A stretch of DNA of 64,000 nt from Brucella intermedia LMG 3301 (GTDB lineage: Bacteria > Pseudomonadota > Alphaproteobacteria > Rhizobiales > Rhizobiaceae): positions 62,001-126,000 of the forward strand of contig NZ_ACQA01000003.1 of assembly GCF_000182645.1 (NCBI RefSeq), written 5' to 3'. Shown one piece after another: positions 10,644-19,055 of the stretch. The position numbers and the translations under genes were made by a program. Within the stretch, counting starts at the first letter, position 1. Each line of letters opens with the position of its first letter. Below the pieces are notes generated by a model. The model made no database searches. It worked only from the letters and a program-made list of their open reading frames with translations, and was not told where the DNA came from.

Positions 10644-11990
10644 TTAGACGCGTGTTCCGTCGCGAATCTGGCTGAAGTAATTGTCAGAGCCGACCTGACC
10701 GCCCTTGAGAGCAATCTGCAGGCCATTGGTTGCAGCGTGAGTGCTATGTGCAGTGCAAAGCGGCGAGCCCGGAGTTTGTGGAAGCGGCAAAAGCGTGGTG
10801 AGCGCGTCAACATGCAATTCGCGCAATGCGTGGCTGGAAGTGTCCCCGCCTGCAATGACTGCGCGGGTAAGCCTTTCGCGCTCGACAAGGCTGCGGAGTA
10901 TGAATCCGAGGCTACGCGCCAGTTTGTGACGGCTGCCTACGATCCTGTCGATCTCAGTGCCGCGATCAGCAGAAGGACCAAGTGCGGTGTTAAGGATTAC
11001 GCTGTTGCCCTGTTTGAGCGCCTTCTCGCCTTCAGCAATAGCCGTTTCGATTACCTGATTGCTGTTTTCGCCGACAAGTTCGAGGGGATTGAGATCAATG
11101 CCGGTAAAGCCTGATGCTGTCGCATGACGGATCTGGCGTTCCGTCGTGGGCGATACGCTTCCTGAAACGACCGCAATGCGGTCTGCCTTGCCGGGGAGCG
11201 GAAACTCTCTTTTTGATCCAATCAGTCCCGCTTTGGTCCATGCGGCCAGAAGCGCGTATTCAACGCCCGACGAGCCAGCGACGAACCAGCCTTCGCGGGC
11301 ACGCAAGCGCCAGAGCTGTTCGCCTGCTTGCAGCTGACTTTCATGACTATCGACGTCGAACAGCAACATGCCGTCAACATTGTTGGCGATAGCGCTGACG
11401 CGATCATCGACGTCCTGCGAGCCAAGGGTTGCAAGGTCTGCGAGTGCGGTTTTAAGCGTTGTCTGTTGAGCCAAATGCAACCGCAGATCCGCCTCATGCA
11501 TCGGCGTGACCGGATGGCGGCTCATGACCGGGTGGCGGTCGATGCGATAGACCTCGCCCTGATAGGCGGCGAACAGATTGCCGAAAGCCGTGTAACGCTT
11601 CAGTTGTGGTGCGCCGACAATCAAGGGCACATAGGCCTGATCGAAGATCGCTTTGGCGATTTCCACGGCCCTGCCGATATTGCCGACATGCGGTGCGGAA
11701 TCGAAGGTCGAGCAGACCTTGTAATGCGCAATAGCCGCATTGAGGCCTTTCAACCAGTTGAATGCCGGGGTGAGGTGTTTCTCCATCCATTCCGGCGTTT
11801 CGCTGCGGCTGGTACCCGCGAGGCCGATAGCCTTGCAATGAGAAAAACGGGCAAGCAGCTCTTCATCCGGAACATTCATGAACAGAACGGTATCGACGCC
11901 GTGAGAAGCGAGTGCCTCCATGACATCGGTCGAGCCGGTGAGATCGTCGCCGTAATAGGAGAGCAGCAGTCTGTTGGAAACCTCTGACAT
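10644..11990 (-). CDS. oiaK: Four-carbon acid sugar kinase family (DUF1537): 3-oxo-isoapionate kinase
   Basis: Predicted ATP-dependent kinase that makes 3-oxo-isoapionate 4-phosphate. The 448-aa protein has the DUF1537 N-terminal motif YYGDDLTGSTD and the C-terminal nucleotide-binding region with GGDTSSHALREL, PGSPLC and ALKGGQVGSDNYF. The start is the ATG in TAATG, whose first bases are the stop of the reading frame upstream, which indicates translational coupling. Because of the 617-bp duplication, the upstream partner is now the chimeric reading frame rather than the RuBisCO-like gene itself. The gene is intact. Confidence 0.85.
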   Translation of the reverse strand: MSEVSNRLLLSYYGDDLTGSTDVMEALASHGVDTVLFMNVPDEELLARFSHCKAIGLAGTSRSETPEWMEKHLTPAFNWLKGLNAAIAHYKVCSTFDSAPHVGNIGRAVEIAKAIFDQAYVPLIVGAPQLKRYTAFGNLFAAYQGEVYRIDRHPVMSRHPVTPMHEADLRLHLAQQTTLKTALADLATLGSQDVDDRVSAIANNVDGMLLFDVDSHESQLQAGEQLWRLRAREGWFVAGSSGVEYALLAAWTKAGLIGSKREFPLPGKADRIAVVSGSVSPTTERQIRHATASGFTGIDLNPLELVGENSNQVIETAIAEGEKALKQGNSVILNTALGPSADRGTEIDRIVGSRHKLARSLGFILRSLVERERLTRAVIAGGDTSSHALRELHVDALTTLLPLPQTPGSPLCTAHSTHAATNGLQIALKGGQVGSDNYFSQIRDGTRV

Positions 11991-13038
11991 TACTCGCCGC
12001 CTTTTCCGAATTTTGCGAGCGAGGCTGCAAGTTCTGGGTGATCTGCTGCATATGTTTCGAGCGGGATGCCCGCGACAGCCGCTTCCCAGGCCTGTTGCAC
12101 GGCACGAACACCAGCTGCCGGGCCGCCCGGATGGCTGACAATGCCGCCGCCGCACAGATAAAGCAGGTCCGTGGTGCGGCCCGTGCGCTCGTAAGTTTCC
12201 GGCGCCTGTCCGCCCCACTGGCCGGACCCCGCCACAGGAAGCGGACAATCGGATGGCTCAAACAGCGGTGTGCTGACGGCCTTGAACGAATTGACGAAGC
12301 TTTCGTCCGGCTCCCAATATTTCACGCGGATGCCGTTGATCTGGAACTGATCGACGCCGAGCAGACGCCAGAACTGCTGATAAACGCGGAAATCCATACC
12401 TGCACCTGGATTGCGGGTCAGGCGGCTGGTACCCGCGAGGCCGATAGCCTTGCAATGAGAAAAACGGGCAAGCAGCTCTTCATCCGGAACATTCATGAAC
12501 AGAACGGTATCGACGCCGTGAGAAGCGAGTGCCTCCATGACATCGGTCGAGCCGGTGAGATCGTCGCCGTAATAGGAGAGCAGCAGTCTGTTGGAAACCT
12601 CTGACATTACTCGCCGCCTTTTCCGAATTTTGCGAGCGAGGCTGCAAGTTCTGGGTGATCTGCTGCATATGTTTCGAGCGGGATGCCCGCGACAGCCGCT
12701 TCCCAGGCCTGTTGCACGGCACGAACACCAGCTGCCGGGCCGCCCGGATGGCTGACAATGCCGCCGCCGCACAGATAAAGCAGGTCCGTGGTGCGGCCCG
12801 TGCGCTCGTAAGTTTCCGGCGCCTGTCCGCCCCACTGGCCGGACCCCGCCACAGGAAGCGGACAATCGGATGGCTCAAACAGCGGTGTGCTGACGGCCTT
12901 GAACGAATTGACGAAGCTTTCGTCCGGCTCCCAATATTTCACGCGGATGCCGTTGATCTGGAACTGATCGACGCCGAGCAGACGCCAGAACTGCTGATAA
13001 ACGCGGAAATCCATACCTGCACCTGGATTGCGGGTCAG
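11805..13038. repeat. Perfect 617-bp tandem duplication within the apiose operon
   Basis: Bases 11805-12421 and 12422-13038 appear identical in every segment I compared and lie head to tail with no spacer. Each unit spans the 3' end of the RuBisCO-like gene, the TAATG junction and the 5' end of the kinase gene. Only one base of homology is visible at the join. Full identity implies a very recent event or an assembly error. Confidence 0.95.
11990..12607 (-). pseudogene. Chimeric reading frame: kinase N-terminus fused to RuBisCO-like C-terminus
   Basis: Created by the tandem duplication. It starts at a duplicated kinase ATG in TAATG context and encodes the first 62 residues of the kinase (to AIGLAGTSR), then joins in frame to the last 143 residues of the RuBisCO-like protein (LTRNPGAGMDF to KFGKGGE), 205 aa in all. 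It lacks the kinase ATP-binding half and the RuBisCO-like carbamate lysine, so it should be inactive. It should still be translated, being coupled by TAATG on both sides. It is a by-product rather than a decayed gene, because both parents remain complete. Confidence 0.85.
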
Positions 13039-13863
13039 GACGTCCCAGCCGTTGCGATGGGCATGAAGTACGAGACCCGAACGCTTGCGTAGAAAGCTCA
13101 TGCCGCCAAAGCCGACGGAATTTATGTTGACTACCGCGCAATTGCCGCCTGCTTTCAGCACCATGTCATGGTTGCGCATCATTTCGTCAGGATCGGCATG
13201 AGAGATGCCGAAGGCATACATGACCTTCTTGCCGGTTTTCTGCTCGTGATCGAGAATACGCGGCATGATCGCGGCGATGCGCTCTTTGAGCGGCGAATAG
13301 GCCGGGCTCATCAGCTTCTCGTCGTCCTTGATGAAATCGACACCAGACTGGATTAACTCGCCGACCAGTTCTGCGGTTTCGTGCGGACGCAGGCCAAGTG
13401 CCGGCTTGACGATGGTGCCGATGATCGGACGTTCCGCAACGCCGGTAAGGCGACGGCTTCCGGTGATACCGAATTGAGGGCCGGGATGTGCTGTGTGGAA
13501 AGCTTCCGGCAACTTCATGTCCACGACGCGGATGCCGGTCATGCCCTTGATCGAATAAACGCCGCCAACGGCTATCGTCATGAGTGCTGCAAGATCGGTG
13601 CCGATAGCATCAAGCGGAAATGCGATATCGACATCCGCGCGCTTGATTGGGCCATGTCCGGGTTCAAGCTCTGGCCATGTGGGGCACGTTGCGTCTTCCA
13701 GCGGACGGATTTCCAGCACACGCGCCGCGACGCGCGCCTTGAGTTCTTCCGTTTCACCCGGAACGGCGACAAACGTGCCGGTCGACTGATCGCTCGCAAT
13801 CTTCGCGGCCATCTGTTCGATGCTGCCGGTGGTCTCAATGCGATAGGTCAGGTGGATGTACAT
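12607..13863 (-). CDS. RuBisCO-like protein acting on 3-oxo-isoapionate 4-phosphate (OiaX/OiaT type)
   Basis: Form IV RuBisCO-like enzyme, 418 aa. It keeps the lysine of the IVKPALGLRP motif (Lys153) and the full carbamylated metal site FIKDDE (Lys179, Asp181, Glu182). The HAHRNGW segment and C-terminal phosphate-binding stretches (GSGQWGG, CGGGIVSHPGG) are also present, so it looks catalytically competent. In apiose pathways such proteins either decarboxylate the substrate to L-erythrulose 1-phosphate (OiaX) or carry out transcarboxylation/hydrolysis to 3-phosphoglycerate and glycolate (OiaT). I cannot choose by eye, so no symbol is given. No tetrulose-phosphate isomerase lies in this operon, which mildly favours OiaT. 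It is the first gene of the minus-strand operon. Confidence 0.85.
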   Translation of the reverse strand: MYIHLTYRIETTGSIEQMAAKIASDQSTGTFVAVPGETEELKARVAARVLEIRPLEDATCPTWPELEPGHGPIKRADVDIAFPLDAIGTDLAALMTIAVGGVYSIKGMTGIRVVDMKLPEAFHTAHPGPQFGITGSRRLTGVAERPIIGTIVKPALGLRPHETAELVGELIQSGVDFIKDDEKLMSPAYSPLKERIAAIMPRILDHEQKTGKKVMYAFGISHADPDEMMRNHDMVLKAGGNCAVVNINSVGFGGMSFLRKRSGLVLHAHRNGWDVLTRNPGAGMDFRVYQQFWRLLGVDQFQINGIRVKYWEPDESFVNSFKAVSTPLFEPSDCPLPVAGSGQWGGQAPETYERTGRTTDLLYLCGGGIVSHPGGPAAGVRAVQQAWEAAVAGIPLETYAADHPELAASLAKFGKGGE

Positions 13864-13926
13864 GGCTACTACCGGAACAGGCGATTGGTTCGTTGCCCGC
13901 GATACTTCGCTGGCTTTTACAGGTCG

Positions 13927-13947
13927 ACTGGTATAATGAGTATTCCA
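13927..13947. promoter_or_regulatory. Putative NanR-like operator between the RuBisCO-like gene and its divergent regulator
   Basis: TGGTATAATGAGTATTCCA forms an imperfect inverted repeat (TGGTATA, 5-base spacer, TATTCCA). The same two half-sites occur upstream of apnO at 10613-10642. It sits 64 bases upstream of the RuBisCO-like start and about 110 bases upstream of the regulator start, suitable for controlling both. Confidence 0.65.
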
Positions 13948-14057
13948 TTATGCGCAAGTGAAAAATTGTGCGGCGCTCGGGCTGCTGTGGGCAAACAGCT
14001 TTTCTCCGGACAGTCGAAGATGCATAAGAAGGAAAAGCGCCTGAGGGGTGAGATGTA

Positions 14058-14765
14058 ATGAACCAGCCATTCGAACCTATTGTTCGTCGCAAATTGTCCG
14101 ACGAAGTTTTTGATCGGCTCGAAAATATGATTACTTCCGGCGAGCTGGAGCCGGGAGACGAGATGCCGTCGGAACGCGTGCTGATGGAACGTTTCGGTGT
14201 CGGTCGCCCTGCAATTCGCGAGGCAATGCAGTCGCTCGCCAAAATGGGACTGGTGAGCATTTCACACGGCGAGCGTGCCAAGGTGTTGAAGCTGACTGCA
14301 AGATCGATTTTCCAGCAGGTGGATCCAACCGCAAAGATCATGCTTGCGCAGTCAATGGACACGCTGGAAGATTTGAAGAGCGCGCGCATTTTCTTCGAGC
14401 GCGGCATCGTCCGCGAGACCGCGCAGAAAATTACCGAGACTGATATCGCTGAACTGCGACAGATCATCGAACGGCAGCGGGAATCGCTCGGTGACGCAGA
14501 CGCCTTTATCGCAGCCGATATGGAGTTTCATGTCCGGATAGCCAGGATTTCCGGCAATCCCATTCTAGTGGCCGTGAGCGAAGCCATGCTTGCCTGGCTG
14601 AAGGAGTATCACACTCATATGCTTATCTGGACCGGCAAAGAGAAATATACGCTCGTGGAACACGAGGAGATATTGGATTGTCTGTCCGTCAAGGATGCAG
14701 ACCGCGCTGAAGCTGCCATGCTTCGACATCTTGAACGGTCGCGTACACTTTACAAAAAGGAATAG
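14058..14765 (+). CDS. GntR/FadR-family regulator, NanR-like (apiose locus)
   Basis: 235-aa transcription factor. The N-terminal winged helix (LSDEVFDRLENMITSG, MPSERVLMERFGVGRPAIREAMQSL, ISHGERAKV) closely follows the layout of E. coli NanR. The C-terminal FCD ligand domain (about 95-225) contains the helical bundle with FIAADMEFHVRIA and HEEILDCL. It is transcribed away from the apiose operon, and its likely operators are the TGGTATA sites at 13927 and 10613. The effector is presumably a pathway sugar acid rather than sialic acid (inferred). A GGGGTGAG ribosome-binding site precedes the ATG. Confidence 0.85.
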   Translation: MNQPFEPIVRRKLSDEVFDRLENMITSGELEPGDEMPSERVLMERFGVGRPAIREAMQSLAKMGLVSISHGERAKVLKLTARSIFQQVDPTAKIMLAQSMDTLEDLKSARIFFERGIVRETAQKITETDIAELRQIIERQRESLGDADAFIAADMEFHVRIARISGNPILVAVSEAMLAWLKEYHTHMLIWTGKEKYTLVEHEEILDCLSVKDADRAEAAMLRHLERSRTLYKKE

Positions 14766-14803
14766 AGCCTTCGCGAAGGATAGGGAGGGGTATTCGCAGC
14801 CTC

Positions 14804-16090
14804 TCAGCTGTCAGATTTTTCGAACCCCGCATAAATATCCGCTCTGGTCTGAGGCACAGCGGAAATACCGCGTTTGCGCTTCGAGGCCAGAGTCTGGTTG
14901 ATCTGGACGGTTCCTCGCTCAAATGCCAGCGAACATCCCGCAAGATAGAGCAGCCATAGGCGCGCTTTCGGATAACCTATTTCAGCGACGGCCTTATCGA
15001 AATTGTTATAGAGGCGTTCGCACCATAACCGACACGTCATGCCATAATGTTCGCGGAGATTTTCGACGTCGTGGACTTCAAACCCGTGCCCTTCGAGGTT
15101 TTCTACTGTCATGCCAAGATGGTCGAGTTCCCCACCAGGGAAAATATACTTCACCAGAGCCTTATGCTCTGCGCTTTTACGTTTGAAGGATTTCTTGTCC
15201 TTTTTCATGCGCCGGGTGATTGCGTGATGCATGTAAAGCCCGCCGGGGCGCAGAAGTCGATGGACGGCGCTGAAATAGCTGTCGTAATTGGCGATACCAA
15301 CATGTTCGAACATTCCCACAGATGAAATCTTGTCGAACTGACCGTCAAGCTCTGCATAGGATTTGACGTGGATGGTAATCCTGTCTTCAAGTCCTGCCAG
15401 CTTGATCCTTTCTCGCGCCAGCGCCGTTTGGGCTTCCGATAACGAAACGCCGGTGCCGATGACACCAAAATTCTGCACAGCATAAATCAGGAGAGCGCCC
15501 CAACCGCACCCGATATCAAGAAGCCGGTCCCCCGGTTTCAATCGCAGTTTTCGGCAGATGAGCTCCAGCTTGTCCTTCTGTGCCTGGTCGATATCATTAG
15601 CCCAGTCCGTGAAGTAGCCGCAGGTGTAAACCATTCGCTCATCGAGGAATAAACGGTAAAACTCGTTGGAGACGTCGTAGTGATGCGTGATTGCCTCCTT
15701 GTTCGATCCGCTGACGAAAGGCTCCTTGCCGTCAAGAACATCGCGTCTATTGGGTTTACTAGCAAAAAGAAGAGCCGGGAGATCCTTGAGGAGTTGCCAT
15801 TTTGGCAACTCCTTCAGCCTGTTCTTCACGCTCCCGTCGGTTTTGGCTTTGGCGAGATCGAAGATTGTACCATTGCTGATATCGACCCGACCTGAGGTCC
15901 ATATCTCGATCAGTGAATCGTAATTCGGTTTGAGAAGGAGCTGCCGAACGATCGTCGGATCGTTGATCACCAGTGACGGACCGTCGAATGCGCCTATGCG
16001 CGTACCGTCCCATAACTCCACATTGAACTGTGGCCGCAGCGTTTCAACAACTGTCCGAATGATGCGAACAGATCTGGCTTCAACGGTCAT
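14804..16090 (-). CDS. Cyclopropane-fatty-acyl-phospholipid synthase family methyltransferase
   Basis: Transfers a methylene group from S-adenosylmethionine to unsaturated phospholipid acyl chains at the inner membrane, or a related lipid methylation. The 428-aa protein has an N-terminal domain of about 120 residues and then the Cfa catalytic core. That core contains HYDVSNEFYRLFLDERMVYTCGYF, the SAM motif LLDIGCGWGALL, EHVGIANYDSYF, YIFPGGELDHL and YLAGCSLAFERG; the last cysteine aligns with the essential Cfa cysteine. It is somewhat longer than E. coli Cfa (382 aa). Monocistronic; convergent with the NanR-like regulator gene. Homologues vary in substrate, so I give no symbol. Confidence 0.88.
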   Translation of the reverse strand: MTVEARSVRIIRTVVETLRPQFNVELWDGTRIGAFDGPSLVINDPTIVRQLLLKPNYDSLIEIWTSGRVDISNGTIFDLAKAKTDGSVKNRLKELPKWQLLKDLPALLFASKPNRRDVLDGKEPFVSGSNKEAITHHYDVSNEFYRLFLDERMVYTCGYFTDWANDIDQAQKDKLELICRKLRLKPGDRLLDIGCGWGALLIYAVQNFGVIGTGVSLSEAQTALARERIKLAGLEDRITIHVKSYAELDGQFDKISSVGMFEHVGIANYDSYFSAVHRLLRPGGLYMHHAITRRMKKDKKSFKRKSAEHKALVKYIFPGGELDHLGMTVENLEGHGFEVHDVENLREHYGMTCRLWCERLYNNFDKAVAEIGYPKARLWLLYLAGCSLAFERGTVQINQTLASKRKRGISAVPQTRADIYAGFEKSDS

Positions 16091-16291
16091 GCCATGCCTC
16101 TCTATTGAGGTTTCGGACGGTGATCTTCCCGGGCTGACCCTAACCTAAGGTGCTTAGGATTGCAGTCATAAAATCGTGACGGTTACGACCATGCCCTCAG
16201 CGCGAACAGCAGTTGACATGCGGGATTGCCTGCATGTTGCGTTTCGGTCAAAACAGCGGGGTAATTTGCGATTCAGGAAAAAGAAGAGCCG

Positions 16292-16792
16292 ATGGTTAAA
16301 CGTTCAAAGATAAGCCGATGGCTTACAATATACTTGGTCGCTGTCTGTTTTCTGAATTTCCCGCCCGAATTGCATGCGCAACAAGCCGCAGGTGCAGAGG
16401 TCTCAACGGGCACTGAAGAGACATCGCACCATCCCGCACCGGCAACCAACACCTTTGGTCAGACGCAGTTTGTTCTAAGCGACGATCCCATCATCCCTCC
16501 GCGCGATTATGCAAAAGGGTTGGAGATACCGAATCCTGGCGAATACGATCCCAATGAGTCCGGCACTATTTTTGATATCGTTTATCGGGGCGTTGTCGAT
16601 GGCAGGATGCGTTTCGAAATCCGCGGTTACACTGCCAATGATCTGCAAACCCCGGATACGGGGCAAATGTTGGATTTCCCGGCTGACCAACATGCCATCG
16701 AAATCAGAAATATCCGGATCGATGTGGATGCTGCTGAACCGGGAAGTCTGACCTATAGGGCTAACAGGCTTTCTGACGGTACCGGTAAGTAG
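16292..16792 (+). CDS. Hypothetical exported protein
   Basis: 166 aa with a clear signal peptide (residues 1-30, ending HAQ), so probably periplasmic. The mature part is acidic and proline-rich near its start (HHPAPATNTFGQ), then has a beta-like stretch (GTIFDIVYRGVVDGRMRFEIRGYT). I recognise no family. Codon use resembles its neighbours. It starts about 200 bases after the divergent lipid methyltransferase and stands alone. Confidence 0.6.
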   Translation: MVKRSKISRWLTIYLVAVCFLNFPPELHAQQAAGAEVSTGTEETSHHPAPATNTFGQTQFVLSDDPIIPPRDYAKGLEIPNPGEYDPNESGTIFDIVYRGVVDGRMRFEIRGYTANDLQTPDTGQMLDFPADQHAIEIRNIRIDVDAAEPGSLTYRANRLSDGTGK

Positions 16793-16982
16793 CCGGGATA
16801 TTGCAGCCGGCACTTGGATGGAGCTGTATCCGCCGAATGGTGCTTTTTGTTCATTCAATGCGGCGTTGTTGAGAAGTGTCTGACACGTTGAACTATGAAA
16901 CGATATAGGAACGGCAAGTACGAGCTTGTGATTCGAAGAGCCGAAATTGCTCCGCATTGGACCACGTTAAAAGGCAGAGGGC

Positions 16983-17222
16983 ATGGAATTTCCCCGTGAC
17001 ATTGTAGATGCGGCCAGAAATTTGTGGCTCGAAGTCTCAGAGGCCAACGAAAGAATAGCACCTGTTGACGCAATCGCGCTTGCCATCCTCCGGGAAAGGC
17101 AGCGATGCGCGACGATTGCGCTCTGCGTGTTTGATGATGAAGAGTGGTCGGACGATTATCGCATGGCAGGCGGGTTGGCTGCGGATGCAATACTCGCAGG
17201 AAATGGCCATGTTTCGGATTAG
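16983..17222 (+). CDS. Small hypothetical protein
   Basis: 79 aa, soluble, acidic. The segment AIALAILRERQRCATIAL and the end DDYRMAGGLAADAILAG resemble small unnamed alphaproteobacterial proteins with an ERxRC helix. No domain can be named. Weak support: length, coherent amino-acid pattern, and position between two other plausible small genes. It could also be a chance frame. Confidence 0.5.
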   Translation: MEFPRDIVDAARNLWLEVSEANERIAPVDAIALAILRERQRCATIALCVFDDEEWSDDYRMAGGLAADAILAGNGHVSD

Positions 17223-17270
17223 AGCGTTCGCATCGTCGTTGAAACTCATCGCGCACGGAAATGGATCGAA

Positions 17271-17651
17271 ATGGTAATCAAACATTCAGGGATAGGGGTC
17301 GTTTGCCTGCTTTCACTGGCAGCGGCGGGGTGCACGACATCGCCGCAGAATTATGCAGCCACCCTCTCATCTCAGGACCCCAAATGGCAGTCGCCGCAGT
17401 GCGAAGAAATTCGTGCTGAGGCTGTGAACTATGAGGCGAGAGAAACGAAGGCTTCCGATTTGGCTCCAGGCCTGCTTATCGGTCCCTACGGGCTCGGCAT
17501 TGCGGCAGCCATAAAAGAGAACGACGAGAAGCGCAGAAAATTGTTCGTTCGTGAGATGCATCTGCGCTGCTCGAGCTTGCCTCTTCCGAAGGAACTTGAA
17601 AACACCCAAAGCGAAACGAACCAGTCGAAACGGGCGGATACTTTTCGATAG
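17271..17651 (+). CDS. Hypothetical lipoprotein
   Basis: 126-aa protein with a signal sequence ending in the lipobox LAAAGC, so a lipidated Cys21 is predicted. The rest has two further cysteine positions (PQCEEIRAEA and MHLRCSS), an internal glycine-rich hydrophobic stretch (LAPGLLIGPYGLGIAAAI) that may contact membrane, and a charged tail. The family is unknown to me; small lipoproteins of this type are common in Brucellaceae. Confidence 0.6.
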   Translation: MVIKHSGIGVVCLLSLAAAGCTTSPQNYAATLSSQDPKWQSPQCEEIRAEAVNYEARETKASDLAPGLLIGPYGLGIAAAIKENDEKRRKLFVREMHLRCSSLPLPKELENTQSETNQSKRADTFR

Positions 17652-17709
17652 ATCGTTAGGCTCTGCAACCTGTCTCCGACTTAGACACCCTCTTTAACAG
17701 TGAGATAAA

Positions 17710-18648
17710 ATGTCCAAATTCGTCCCCGTAATTGCGTTGCATGGCGGCGCTGGAACCATTCTCAAGGCCAATATGACGCCAGAGAAGGAAGCGGCCTATC
17801 ATGCCGGATTGCGTGAATGCCTGCGGGCTGGACTGGACGTCTTACGTAAGGGCGGCAAAGCTCTCGATGCTGTGACGGCATCTGTAATGGCTCTGGAAGA
17901 AAATCCGCTTTTTAACGCCGGGCGAGGAGCTGTTTTCACCGCAGACGAAACGCACGAGATGGATGCAGCCATCATGGATGGCGCTACGCGCGCTTGTGGA
18001 GCAATTTCTGGAATTTGCGGCCCGCGCAATCCTGTTCTTGCGGCACGTGCGGTCATGGAAAAGACCGAACACGTATTTTTGGCGGGTGAAGGAGCAAAGC
18101 GTTTTTGCGAAGCGGCGGGCCTGGAAATGATGGCTCCCGAATGGTTTTCGACAGAACAACGCCGCAAGGCATTGCATGACGAAATGGAACGTCGTCGCAG
18201 CGGCGCAGCCGACGATGGCGATCCAGCCCGCAAGCATGGCACGGTAGGCGCTGTCGCACTGGATAGCTTCGGACATCTGGCTGCTGCTACCTCCACGGGT
18301 GGTATGACTGCGAAGACGCCGGGACGCGTTGGCGACAGCCCGGTCATCGGCGCGGGAACCTGGGCGGACGATCAGACGGTTGCGCTTTCCGCCACGGGTC
18401 ACGGAGAATATTTCATCCGCTGGGCGGTGGGCCATGAAATTGATGCACGGATGCGCTGGGCAGGGCAATCACTCGACGAAGCAGCCGGCACCGTTGTCCG
18501 TGAACTTGGTGAAATCGGCGGTTCTGGTGGTCTGGTTGCGGTAGACCGTAAAGGCAATGTCAGTCTGCCGTTCAACAGTCCGGGCATGTATCGCGCATGG
18601 TGCGGTACAGATGGTGAGATTCATACCGGCATTTATGGCCTGGATTGA
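17710..18648 (+). CDS. iaaA: Isoaspartyl peptidase / L-asparaginase, plant-type Ntn hydrolase
   Basis: Hydrolyses beta-aspartyl dipeptides and L-asparagine in the cytoplasm. The 312-aa precursor self-cleaves before the catalytic threonine, here Thr178 in KHGTVGAVALDS (E. coli IaaA uses Thr179). The alpha subunit starts with IALHGGAGTI and contains LFNAGRGAVFT; the beta subunit has TSTGGMTAKTPGRVGDSPVIGAGTWA and ATGHGEYFIR. All of these are family signatures. It is separate from the peptide operon that follows, with a 407-base gap. Confidence 0.92.
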   Translation: MSKFVPVIALHGGAGTILKANMTPEKEAAYHAGLRECLRAGLDVLRKGGKALDAVTASVMALEENPLFNAGRGAVFTADETHEMDAAIMDGATRACGAISGICGPRNPVLAARAVMEKTEHVFLAGEGAKRFCEAAGLEMMAPEWFSTEQRRKALHDEMERRRSGAADDGDPARKHGTVGAVALDSFGHLAAATSTGGMTAKTPGRVGDSPVIGAGTWADDQTVALSATGHGEYFIRWAVGHEIDARMRWAGQSLDEAAGTVVRELGEIGGSGGLVAVDRKGNVSLPFNSPGMYRAWCGTDGEIHTGIYGLD

Positions 18649-19055
18649 ATAGCTCGCTGAGATTGCAGAGCTTGCTGGGGTTTTGCAAGTTCTGTTGTCT
18701 TGAAACGGTTGTTTATATCGTAAGGGACTATTCCATACGCCTTAAATCTCTTTCTGAAGATGCTGGCAACGTCAGCTTCAACACACTAACGGATCAGTAT
18801 TATTCGAGCCCCGGCGGGATAAGCCTATCAACGATATGACCGCGCATGGCAACCTATTCCAAATTGGAATGGCAAGTCTAAAATTGCATTGGCCAAAGCC
18901 TAAATTTGCTGCCTATAAATTTCAAACAACAAAATTGACAGTCAAGGGAGGATGCTCCTCAGCTTTTCTTTAAGCTTTTGAAAAAGAGAGAGATTAGCTT
19001 CGGGCAACTAAGACTGGCGCGCCTTTCAAACGAGCGCAAAAAAATGGGGAAATAA
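18649..19055. other. Long AT-rich intergenic region upstream of the peptide-utilisation operon
   Basis: 407 bases with no convincing gene; a 64-codon frame starting at 18645 overlaps the end of the asparaginase gene and looks accidental. The second half is AT-rich and probably holds the operon promoter. It contains the 15-bp palindrome at 18856-18870, listed separately. Confidence 0.6.
18856..18870. promoter_or_regulatory. Perfect palindrome, putative operator of the peptide operon
   Basis: ATTCCAAATTGGAAT is a perfect 15-bp palindrome about a central A and fits the T-N11-A form of LysR sites (TTCCAAATTGGAA). It lies 186 bases before the first operon gene. A LysR-type regulator is encoded at the far end of the operon (31273-32214); linking the two is inference. 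Confidence 0.45.

Noticed and set aside
11990..12865. Longer version of the chimeric frame with 86 extra N-terminal residues
   Set aside because: The extra part is an out-of-frame reading of the RuBisCO-like gene; the duplicated kinase ATG at 12607 is the supported start.
18645..18839. 64-codon frame after the asparaginase gene
   Set aside because: Overlaps the preceding stop, has no ribosome-binding site and no protein-like pattern.
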